Assembly: GCF_037975245.1 (NCBI RefSeq)
Contig: NC_092564.1
Span: 1,813,984-1,877,983 of the forward strand
Length of the DNA: 64,000 nucleotides
Direction: 5' to 3'
From: Apostichopus japonicus
Taxonomy: Eukaryota; Echinodermata; Holothuroidea; Aspidochirotida; Stichopodidae
This document shows positions 22,901 to 30,428 of the stretch, one piece after another. A model generated the notes under the pieces. It saw only the letters and a list, made by a program, of their open reading frames with translations. It had not been told where the DNA came from and searched no databases. A program made the translations under genes and the position numbers. Numbering within the stretch: the first letter of the stretch is position 1; the number at the start of each line of letters is the position of its first letter.

Positions 22901-24591
22901 GTACAATGAACTACAAAATAGACTTTGGCCATAGGGTCAAAACATTTCACGCCAACCTGCTAAAGAAATATAACAGACGTGAAGTGGCAGCTACTATGTT
23001 CGAGATGCCAATACAAAGTATGTATGAAGTTGTCTGCACATCGGTTCTAGAAGATGAACCACAAGAGGAATCTGGTATATCTGAACTCAAATCATTTTTC
23101 ACAGATGATCTTATACATCTTCCACCTATGTTTCAGAAGGAGCGAAGTACTGATGTGAATATCAGCGGACAATTAGGAAAAACAAAAACTCAACAGGTAC
23201 AACAAATATTGACAGAGTTTGAAGACAGTTTGACTGACCTACCGGGGAAGACAAAGCTCGGTGAACATGTCATCAAAGTCAGCGATACAACACCTATAAG
23301 GAGTAAACCTTATCCAATACCACATGCTCTTCGAGATGATATCCGCAAGGAGATCCAAAGTATGCTGAGGATGGGCGTAATATCGCACAGCAAAAGTCCA
23401 TACGCTTGTCCGTTGGTAGCATTAAAGAAGCCGGATGGATCTTTGAGGGCCTGTTGCGACACACGCAAAATTAACATGATCACGGAGTTTGATGCTGAGC
23501 CTGTTCCAGACCAGGAAGAGATTTTTGCAAAGTTATCCAAGGATTGCTACTTCAGTAAAATCGATCTGAGCAAAGGTTACTGGCAAATCCCAATGGCAAA
23601 AGAGTCGAAGCCATTAACAGCATTTGTGACTCATGATGGGTTATACGAGTTCAATATGATGCCATTTGGTCTTGTGAATTCTGGTGCTACATTCAACAGA
23701 GTGATGAGGAAGCTTCTTAAAGGAATTGAGAATGTCCATAGTTATGTAGATGATATCCTGATACACACTCAGACATGGGAGGAACATCTCCAGAGAGTAA
23801 AAGAAGTCTTCACAAGAATCAAGAAAGCCAACTTGACGGCTAGACCTACAAAATGTTTCATTGGGTACAATGAGGTGGAATTTTTAGGACATATTATAGG
23901 AGAAGGTAGAGTAAAGCCCAAACCTGACAAAATTAAAGCCATTCAGCAAGCAGAGAGACCAACTACAAAGACTCAAGTGAGATCATTCTTAGGGTTGGTA
24001 GGTTACTACAGGAAGTTTGTACCAAACTTCGCAGCCGTGGCAGTACCACTGACTAACTGTACGAAGAAAGGGGAACCAAACGTGATTAGATGGGGCGAGA
24101 GCCAGGAACAGGCGTTCCAAACACTGAAGAGTAAGCTTGCAAGCTCACCGATACTTCAGCTCCCCGACCTCCACAGAGAATTCACACTTCGGACAGACGC
24201 TTCGGATACAGGAGTTGGTGCGATCCTTCTTCAGGAGTTTGCAGGTGAAAAATTTCCAGTAGCCTATGCTAGCAAAAAGCTGAACAAGAGTCAAATGAGA
24301 TACTCAGTGATGGAGAGAGAATGCTTGGCCGTAGTCTGGGCTGTACTCAAGTTTGAGCCATATCTCTATGGCAAGGAATTTGTAATAGAGACAGACCATC
24401 AACCATTGACATGCATTCGGAAGTCGAAAGTGGCAAATGGAAGGATAATGAGGTGGGCACTGGCATTACAGCCATATCGTTACCGCATCCAAGTGATAAA
24501 GGGAGCCGATAATGTAGGGGCTGACTACTTGAGTAGAAGTACAGAAATAATGCAAGCCAATTTCTTATCCTTCATCAGCAAAGAGCTGTAA
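19939..24591 (+). CDS. gag-pol: Gag-Pol polyprotein, Gmr1 type
   Basis: One uninterrupted frame of 1550 residues. I start at the ATG at 19939 because the frame upstream to 19903 opens only with TTG. Domains in order are as follows. A charged coiled coil (about 30-95) and Gag (100-290). A CCHC zinc knuckle CYICDKPGHFARDC (332-345). An aspartic protease with DSGCSG (453-458). An integrase with an HHCC finger (H672, H679, C709, C712) and a DD35E core (D742, D802, E838), followed by a GPF motif near 979. A reverse transcriptase with D1209 and YVDD (1269-1272). RNase H with D1420, E1461 and D1486. All catalytic residues are present. There is no frameshift or stop between gag and pol, so expression as a single polyprotein is expected. 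Confidence 0.96.
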   Translation: MTSQLELEKLVSIGEKLGLKGVELKQFLDDERDKLKQERDEERDRRAKQRAIDAHEQEEDRQRQEKIEREKAKQLEIQLKIEEAKQAQAEAQAQIGNGGYHGNGSAARSRPPKLPPFNQEKDDIDAYINRFERYATLQGWDRDTVWATSLSALIQGCGLFEYSSLSLEDSKDYDKVKQALLRAYHLTADGFRKKFRDIRPAHEDTGTKYVTKLKNYLHRWMELEEVTTYEQLQDIILREQFLNSCSKDLETFLKERKPKNITTMGEFTDQYVEAHGGWYPGHSKNSRSTQNSNSTRNQNRNNGRFHNHNQKFQQQNQKGKTYSGQRSEPRKCYICDKPGHFARDCRTKRMQTMALMTDVFSDMMEKRASTLTEQNLPDKKETGGACTDIGAFMMVKPDPHLFQASKKGFFTLDCGHKLTVLTQVTAACKDQNLSSMPVQMGKIGNQSVKVLRDSGCSGVVVRSQYVKPSQMTGDVKTCILIDGTVRQYPVANILVDTPYFSGSVSALCMNDPVYDLILGNVPGVREPTNPDPNWEESQTQDQPVQPPPNVTKPMAIRNDDDPNTVAAAQTRSQSKAKEKPFKKLKVSSPIGEEVTADMLREKQQQDPTLEKIRQLAETGDDKVSKNGSTHKYVKSSGILYREFSSPRVEFGNRFRQVVVPVDYRDHVLKVAHESILGGHQGSKKTRDKVMSDFTWPGMQADVTRYCQSCDVCQRTLPKGRVTKVPLGSMPLIEEPFQRVAVDLVGPIKPATERGHRYILVLVDYATRYPEAVPMKTIEAESVAEELLGIYSRLGFPKEVLTDQGSQFVSGVMKEVSRLLSIRRLTTTPYHAMCNGLVEKFNGTLKAMLKKMCDERPKDWDRYIDPLLFAYRETPQESTGFSPFELLYGRTVRGPMRILKELWTGESEVSETKTVYQYVLDLQERLEQTCQLAREEIKKSRQRYKTYYNKKARVRNMKVGEEVLLLLPTDKNKLLMQWKGPFPIVEKVGTMNYKIDFGHRVKTFHANLLKKYNRREVAATMFEMPIQSMYEVVCTSVLEDEPQEESGISELKSFFTDDLIHLPPMFQKERSTDVNISGQLGKTKTQQVQQILTEFEDSLTDLPGKTKLGEHVIKVSDTTPIRSKPYPIPHALRDDIRKEIQSMLRMGVISHSKSPYACPLVALKKPDGSLRACCDTRKINMITEFDAEPVPDQEEIFAKLSKDCYFSKIDLSKGYWQIPMAKESKPLTAFVTHDGLYEFNMMPFGLVNSGATFNRVMRKLLKGIENVHSYVDDILIHTQTWEEHLQRVKEVFTRIKKANLTARPTKCFIGYNEVEFLGHIIGEGRVKPKPDKIKAIQQAERPTTKTQVRSFLGLVGYYRKFVPNFAAVAVPLTNCTKKGEPNVIRWGESQEQAFQTLKSKLASSPILQLPDLHREFTLRTDASDTGVGAILLQEFAGEKFPVAYASKKLNKSQMRYSVMERECLAVVWAVLKFEPYLYGKEFVIETDHQPLTCIRKSKVANGRIMRWALALQPYRYRIQVIKGADNVGADYLSRSTEIMQANFLSFISKEL

Positions 24592-24737
24592 GAAATTCAT
24601 TTCCAATAGTGTATGGAAATGTGTGATTTCAGGAAGCTTAGGGAGAAGCAGAGGAAATTGAAGGAGATTTCAGTGCAGGATAGGCTGAAACAAATATCCT
24701 AATGTGAGATGTGTATAAATGTGTTAGACACATTTTA

Positions 24738-24750
24738 TTAAAGGAGGGAG
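24738..24750 (+). promoter_or_regulatory. Polypurine tract
   Basis: AAAGGAGGGAG lies five bases before the 3' LTR, the usual place for plus-strand DNA priming. The TTAAT between tract and LTR makes the exact cut uncertain. Confidence 0.7.
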
Positions 24751-24755
24751 TTAAT

Positions 24756-26228
24756 TGTCACATTAGAATAGTATAATTTAGTTAATTTGTATTTGTATGA
24801 CAGAAGAAGTCAATCTGTCAGCTGTTTATTTTAGAAAGTTTTTTTTTAGTAACTTTTACTTTAGTCAATGCTGGTTGTTGTTGATGTTGGAAAGTAGTAT
24901 CCAAGGATGTAGGACAATTTACATAAACCCTAATCCCTCTATTCACTACAAAAATACAAGGTAGCATAATTGAGTATGTATACAAAAGAAACATCACCAG
25001 GTCAGGGCATAGTATAATAATACAAAGGTACAGGGTAGCATAGCATAGCTAGTGCACACAAAAGAAACCTACCAGGGCAGGACATAGTCAAGATGACAAT
25101 GTATTGTATTGCCAAGTTATGCAAATTGATACACTATTAATTATGTGTGACATCACATCCAGCCAGTGAAGTGAGTGTTGGATAAGATTTTTATTCACTC
25201 TCCAAAATACCATCATCGGATTGAGTCCTGCTATATCTCTTAGCTGAAAAAGACGGAGCTACAATATTGTGATTTTCATATCATGGGGCACAGGATCCTA
25301 TATATAGGATACCTGTATTGAAGCCTGGGCTGGCATACTTTAATTAATGTCTGGCATTTAACTGTGAAAGCTTGAAACACAATTTTTCCCTGGAGATTCC
25401 AGTATCACACAATATTTAGTGTTCTGGATAGGGCAGCTTGTCGGCAGAGTTGGGATGGAAGTACATCACCTGACCGGATAAAGTAAAGCTGTATTGCAGA
25501 GCTCGTCTGACAGTTTAAGAACTGGAACCATTTGCCACTTTCCTCTCACATTGGGTCGAAGACCGGAAGCTTTTGAGGATAGTTTTATCACCGACTATAA
25601 CACCTACCACAACCTGATATCAGCAACCACGTGTCAACAAGTATTGTCAACACCTTTAGGCAATATTCGTCATAGTGACAACTCAGAACTCATTTTTTTT
25701 TTAAGATAAATGTTAAATCAGAATTTCATGATGTAAAGGGGGGAAAGCTCTTCAGACTAGAAGAGGTAATCTCATTCTTCTATAGAGAAAAGAATATCCA
25801 ATTAATATATATTAAGACTAAATTTATACGTGCCAGTTTGCTCTCTCGCAATTGAAAAAGATCCAGGGGTATCAAAACTTTGGAAAGTCTTAACCTTTTC
25901 AGTAGTTAAGCTAAATCTAGTATATGTTATCCTCTGGTAAAGATTGCGCCAAAGCAATCTGTTATCTCTAAGTATTCAGGAGTCCTACGTGTTCCTAAGC
26001 AGTATTACAGAACGCTGTAACCTTTATTTTGCATGTTCCTTTTTTTTATTATTTTAAGGAGAAAGTTCCTCCTCAATAAATACCTATTCACTTAAGAAGT
26101 TGAATTTATAAAACTTGTTCTGCATCATTAGTTGGTTGGAGTATTTCTTTTTTACATTGCATATTGATTTTGGATAGCCGCTAGGCGAATGTGTCGCATT
26201 GCCACTTGCATTCTTTTTGTGGGTGACA
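24756..26228 (+). repeat. 3' LTR
   Basis: Same 1473-bp sequence as the solo LTRs, followed by CATGA and a tRNA spacer. Confidence 0.95.
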
Positions 26229-26263
26229 CATGAACTATTTAAAAAATCAAAAGAACTCAAGCT

Positions 26264-26267
26264 CGCT

Positions 26268-26334
<67 letters not shown>

Positions 26335-26337
26335 AGC
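26264..26337 (-). tRNA. tRNA-Asn(GTT), copy 58
   Basis: Consensus; first unit after the complete element, equivalent of copies 50 and 54. Confidence 0.95.
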
Positions 26338-26434
26338 TTGCCTTAGAAAGGAACATTGTAGACTAAGAATATGGGACTAATTTAGCTGAATTAACTATAC
26401 ATGAACTATTTAAAAAATCAAAAGAACTCAAGCT

Positions 26435-26438
26435 CGCT

Positions 26439-26505
<67 letters not shown>

Positions 26506-26508
26506 AGC
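26435..26508 (-). tRNA. tRNA-Asn(GTT), copy 59
   Basis: Consensus; equivalent of copies 51 and 55. Confidence 0.95.
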
Positions 26509-26605
26509 TTGCCTAATAAAGGAACATTGTAGACTAAGAATATGGGTCTAATTTAGCTGAATATACTATATATGAACTATTTAAATGATCAAAAGAACTC
26601 AAGCT

Positions 26606-26609
26606 CGCT

Positions 26610-26676
<67 letters not shown>

Positions 26677-26679
26677 AGC
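26606..26679 (-). tRNA. tRNA-Asn(GTT), copy 60
   Basis: Consensus; 170-bp unit type, equivalent of copies 52 and 56. Confidence 0.95.
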
Positions 26680-26775
26680 TTGCCTAATAAGGAACATTGT
26701 AGACTAAGAATATAGGACTAATTTAGCTGAATTAACTATACATTAACTATTGAAAAGATCAAAAGAACTCAAGCT

Positions 26776-26779
26776 CGCT

Positions 26780-26846
<67 letters not shown>

Positions 26847-26849
26847 AGC
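26776..26849 (-). tRNA. tRNA-Asn(GTT), copy 61
   Basis: Consensus with TTGAAAAGATC spacer; here the order departs from the solo-LTR blocks, which have the double variant. Confidence 0.95.
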
Positions 26850-26946
26850 TTGCCTCATAAAGGAACATTGTAGACTAAGAATATGGGACTAATTTAGCTA
26901 AATTAACTATACATGAACTATTTAAATTATCAAAAGAACTCAAGCT

Positions 26947-26950
26947 CGCT

Positions 26951-27017
<67 letters not shown>

Positions 27018-27020
27018 AGC
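26947..27020 (-). tRNA. tRNA-Asn(GTT), copy 62
   Basis: Consensus; begins a uniform run of TCATAAAGG units. Confidence 0.95.
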
Positions 27021-27117
27021 TTGCCTCATAAAGGAACATTGTAGACTAAGAATATGGGACTAATTTAGCTAAATTAACTATACATGAACTATTTAAATTA
27101 TCAAAAGAACTCAAGCT

Positions 27118-27121
27118 CGCT

Positions 27122-27188
<67 letters not shown>

Positions 27189-27191
27189 AGC
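27118..27191 (-). tRNA. tRNA-Asn(GTT), copy 63
   Basis: Consensus. Confidence 0.95.
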
Positions 27192-27288
27192 TTGCCTCAT
27201 AAAGGAACATTGTAGACTAAGAATATGGGACTAATTTAGCTAAATTAACTATACATGAACTATTTAAATTATCAAAAGAACTCAAGCT

Positions 27289-27292
27289 CGCT

Positions 27293-27359
<67 letters not shown>

Positions 27360-27362
27360 AGC
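27289..27362 (-). tRNA. tRNA-Asn(GTT), copy 64
   Basis: Consensus; TAATAAGG flank, a 170-bp unit. Confidence 0.95.
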
Positions 27363-27458
27363 TTGCCTAATAAGGAACATTGTAGACTAAGAATATAGGA
27401 CTAATTTAGCTGAATTAACTATACATGAACTATTTAAATTATCAAAAGAACTCAAGCT

Positions 27459-27462
27459 CGCT

Positions 27463-27529
<67 letters not shown>

Positions 27530-27532
27530 AGC
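27459..27532 (-). tRNA. tRNA-Asn(GTT), copy 65
   Basis: Consensus. Confidence 0.95.
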
Positions 27533-27629
27533 TTGCCTCATAAAGGAACATTGTAGACTAAGAATATGGGACTAATTTAGCTAAATTAACTATACATGAA
27601 CTATTTAAATTATCAAAAGAACTCAAGCT

Positions 27630-27633
27630 CGCT

Positions 27634-27700
<67 letters not shown>

Positions 27701-27703
27701 AGC
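27630..27703 (-). tRNA. tRNA-Asn(GTT), copy 66
   Basis: Consensus. Confidence 0.95.
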
Positions 27704-27800
27704 TTGCCTCATAAAGGAACATTGTAGACTAAGAATATGGGACTAATTTAGCTAAATTAACTATACATGAACTATTTAAATTATCAAAAGAACTCAAGCT

Positions 27801-27804
27801 CGCT

Positions 27805-27871
<67 letters not shown>

Positions 27872-27874
27872 AGC
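27801..27874 (-). tRNA. tRNA-Asn(GTT), copy 67
   Basis: Consensus. Confidence 0.95.
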
Positions 27875-27971
27875 TTGCCTCATAAAGGAACATTGTAGAC
27901 TAAGAATATGGGACTAATTTAGCTAAATTAACTATACATGAACTATTTAAATTATCAAAAGAACTCAAGCT

Positions 27972-27975
27972 CGCT

Positions 27976-28042
<67 letters not shown>

Positions 28043-28045
28043 AGC
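27972..28045 (-). tRNA. tRNA-Asn(GTT), copy 68
   Basis: Consensus; 5' flank has GGAACACTG instead of GGAACATTG. Confidence 0.95.
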
Positions 28046-28142
28046 TTGCCTCATAAAGGAACACTGTAGACTAAGAATATGGGACTAATTTAGCTAAATT
28101 AACTATACATGAACTATTTAAATTATCAAAAGAACTCAAGCT

Positions 28143-28146
28143 CGCT

Positions 28147-28213
<67 letters not shown>

Positions 28214-28216
28214 AGC
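28143..28216 (-). tRNA. tRNA-Asn(GTT), copy 69
   Basis: Consensus; last unit before LINE tail 3. Confidence 0.95.
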
Positions 28217-28268
28217 TTGCCTCATAAAGGAACATTGTAGACTAAGAATATGGGATTGATTTAGCTGA

Positions 28269-28756
28269 TCATTAGCTGGAATGGTTTATTGCCAAACACA
28301 TTTCACGATTTTTTAACTAGTAACAGTGTGATACATCACCACAACACACGGAATGCTGATAATGCACATTTCTTTTCTTATAAAACATCAATTGGGAGGC
28401 TTCGTCTTAGAAATCGTGCAATAAAGACATGGAATTCCATAACAGAGAGCTTCAAAACCAAAGTATCCAGTAAAATATTCAAAAAGCATCTGACCAAAGA
28501 CGCTATATCCAGATATTATTAAGTCACCCATTCATTTGCACGATAACAAATCATTATCGTAAATATTATCACCATATATAGTATTCATTGAATGTCGAAT
28601 TATTCTATTTTGTATTGTTATGTAAATACTTTTCTTCTTTCCTTAATACAGGGAGTCTTCTACTTTGTTAAGCTGTTGTACGCTATTTGGAAGACTTCCT
28701 TCACACTGTAAATTTACACGTGAAAAACAAATAAATAAATCAAATCAAATCAAATC
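28269..28756 (+). mobile_element. 5'-truncated LINE tail, copy 3
   Basis: Same junctions and coding remnant (ending at 28522) as the copies at 9429 and 11796, displaced by 18840 bp from the first. Confidence 0.85.
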
Positions 28757-28799
28757 TAACTATATATGAACTTTTTAAATTATCAAAAGAACTCAAGCT

Positions 28800-28803
28800 C
28801 GCT

Positions 28804-28870
<67 letters not shown>

Positions 28871-28873
28871 AGC
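28800..28873 (-). tRNA. tRNA-Asn(GTT), copy 70
   Basis: Consensus; equivalent of copies 31 and 42. Confidence 0.95.
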
Positions 28874-28970
28874 TTGCCTCATAAAGGAACATTGTAGACT
28901 AAGAATATGGGACTAATTTAGCTGAATTAACTATAAATTAACTATTGAAAAGATCAAAAGAACTCAAGCT

Positions 28971-28974
28971 CGCT

Positions 28975-29041
<67 letters not shown>

Positions 29042-29044
29042 AGC
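28971..29044 (-). tRNA. tRNA-Asn(GTT), copy 71
   Basis: Consensus; TTGAAAAGATC spacer. Confidence 0.95.
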
Positions 29045-29141
29045 TTGCCTCATAAAGGAACATTGTAGACTAAGAATATGGGACTAATTTAGCTGAATTA
29101 ACTATAAATTAACTATTGAAAAGATCAAAAGAACTCAAGCT

Positions 29142-29145
29142 CGCT

Positions 29146-29212
<67 letters not shown>

Positions 29213-29215
29213 AGC
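29142..29215 (-). tRNA. tRNA-Asn(GTT), copy 72
   Basis: Consensus; TTGAAAAGATC spacer. Confidence 0.95.
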
Positions 29216-29312
29216 TTGCCTCATAAAGGAACATTGTAGACTAAGAATATGGGATTGATTTAGCTAAATTAACTATACATGAACTATTTAAATTATCAAA
29301 AGAACTCAAGCT

Positions 29313-29316
29313 CGTT

Positions 29317-29383
<67 letters not shown>

Positions 29384-29386
29384 AGC
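29313..29386 (-). tRNA. tRNA-Asn(GTT), copy 73, acceptor variant
   Basis: C2-A71 mismatch class; last full-length copy. Confidence 0.9.
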
Positions 29387-29489
29387 TTGCCTTACAAAGG
29401 AACATAGACTAAGAATATGGGATTTATTTAGCTGAATAAACTAAATAAACTATATATGAACTATTTAAAAAATCAAAAGAACTCAAGCT

Positions 29490-29493
29490 CGCT

Positions 29494-29524
<31 letters not shown>

Positions 29525-29559
29525 CAGCCGAACGCGCTAACTGATTGCGCCACGGAAGC
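29490..29559 (-). pseudogene. tRNA-Asn copy 74, anticodon-loop deletion
   Basis: 70 nt with the TTAA deletion and the D-arm change of copies 3 and 4. The spacer on its 3' side is the same rare form as beside copy 4. Confidence 0.92.
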
Positions 29560-29656
29560 TTGCCTCATAAAGGAGCATTGTAGACTAAGAATATAGGTCT
29601 AATTTAGCTGAATTAACTATACATGAACTATTTAAATTATCAAAAGAACTCAAGCT

Positions 29657-30045
29657 CTCTCCCGTGTGGGCCTTAACCACCAACCTTTCGGTTAAAAGCC
29701 GAACGCGTTTTTTTCCTCTTTTAATTTAAAGTGAGCCCACTGGTTCACCCATTCACTCAACAATATATACAATAAGTTCTTACAGAACTAATTAATAAAA
29801 ATAAATAATATAGTTACTTTTTAATGTCCTTATACCGTACGTTGTATGTTATTCAGAAATACTTTTTACTTAATTCGATTGTAATCTCATATAGTATAAT
29901 ACCTTGAAAATGTTGTTCAAGTCTATAATATATCGTTGAATTAATACTGAGCTTTATTTTTACAGATATAGCCCTAATTAAATATGCGCTAACCGATTAC
30001 GCCATGCGCTAAGCGGAACGCGCTTACCGACTGCGCCACGGAAGC
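29657..30045 (-). pseudogene. tRNA-Asn unit split by an insertion
   Basis: The 3' half (29657-29707, with several changes) and the 5' half (29986-30045, with a scrambled extra GCGCTAA segment) are separated by the insertion at 29708-29985. Confidence 0.8.
29708..29985 (-). mobile_element. Retroposon inserted in a tRNA unit, copy 1
   Basis: On the minus strand the insert ends GTGAACCAGTGGGCTCAC, then an A-rich tail of the form AAAAGAGGAAAAAAA. It shares that 3' end with the insert at 30191. Its left portion (29936-29985) also matches 2355-2405. Only 3 or 4 bases (GCG) repeat at the junctions. Confidence 0.65.
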
Positions 30046-30137
30046 TTGCCTGAGAAAGGAACATTGTAGACTAAGAATATGGGATTAATTTAACTGAATT
30101 AACTATGAACTATTTAAAACACAAAAGAACTCAAGTT

Positions 30138-30141
30138 CGCT

Positions 30142-30191
<50 letters not shown>

Positions 30192-30392
30192 TTTTTTCTC
30201 TCTTATTGGTAGGCGAGCCCACTGGCTCACCCATCTCAAAACTGTATATATAATAAATGTTTACAGAAATGTGAAAATAATAATGAAATGAATGGTAGTA
30301 TCTCGCAAATGTTGCTTTTTAAGCGACACTTGAAATTTGAATACTGTAATTACGGTTACTAAGTTTTCGAGACGTGTTATACGTCCTTTACT

Positions 30393-30425
<33 letters not shown>

Positions 30426-30428
30426 AGC
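30138..30428 (-). pseudogene. tRNA-Asn unit split by a second insertion
   Basis: 3' part 30138-30190 and 5' part 30393-30428. Removing the insert and one copy of the 15-bp duplication leaves a full 74-nt gene with normal arms, so this unit was a good gene before it was hit. Confidence 0.85.
30191..30392 (-). mobile_element. Retroposon inserted in a tRNA unit, copy 2
   Basis: A 202-bp insert flanked by a perfect 15-bp target duplication (ACAGCCGAACGCGCT at 30176-30190 and 30393-30407). On the minus strand it ends GTGAGCCAGTGGGCTCGC, then an AAGAGAGAAAAAA tail. The long duplication and A-rich tail indicate target-primed retrotransposition of a SINE or a truncated LINE. Confidence 0.8.

Larger units (their letters stand above)
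17982..26228 (+). mobile_element. Complete Gmr1-like LTR retrotransposon
   Basis: The 8247-bp element consists of a 1473-bp 5' LTR, a 484-bp leader, one gag-pol ORF, a 164-bp tail with a purine tract, and a 1473-bp 3' LTR. CATGA is duplicated at both ends (17977-17981 and 26229-26233). The Pol order is protease, integrase, reverse transcriptase, RNase H. That is the Copia-type order on a Ty3/Gypsy-type polymerase, the defining trait of the Gmr1 group described from deuterostomes. No envelope-like ORF is present. The LTRs are almost identical, with one difference noticed at 19128, and the ORF is open, so the insertion is recent and may still be autonomous. It lies opposite to the tRNA genes. 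Confidence 0.95.
3886..30428 (-). repeat. Tandem tRNA-Asn(GTT) satellite array, 171-bp monomer
   Basis: Each monomer has one 74-nt tRNA gene read from the minus strand plus about 97 bp of spacer. The fold is regular: a 7-bp acceptor stem (GCTTCCG with CGGGAGC), a GCGC D-stem, an anticodon arm TTCGG-CTGTTAA-CCGAA with anticodon GTT, T-stem GGTGG/CCACC and T-loop TTCAAGC. Box A (TGGCGCAATCGG) and box B (GGTTCAAGCCC) fit the Pol III consensus. A TTTT run about 11 nt past the 3' end, with a second T-run in many spacers, supplies terminators. Spacers fall into a few subtypes that recur as two-unit and four-unit (683-bp) higher-order repeats. Some units are 170 bp because an A is missing before the gene. 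Copy number here is 70 full-length genes, 4 copies with a shared deletion, and degenerate units at both edges. The tRNA calls are certain; whether all copies are transcribed is not shown. Confidence 0.97.

Noticed and set aside
20161-23540. Antisense and alternative-frame ORFs within gag-pol
   Set aside because: Shadows of the long plus-strand frame; none has a recognisable domain.
4186-29559. CRISPR-like regular repeats
   Set aside because: The repeated part is a tRNA gene with Pol III signals and the spacers are repeats themselves, not unique; the DNA is eukaryotic.
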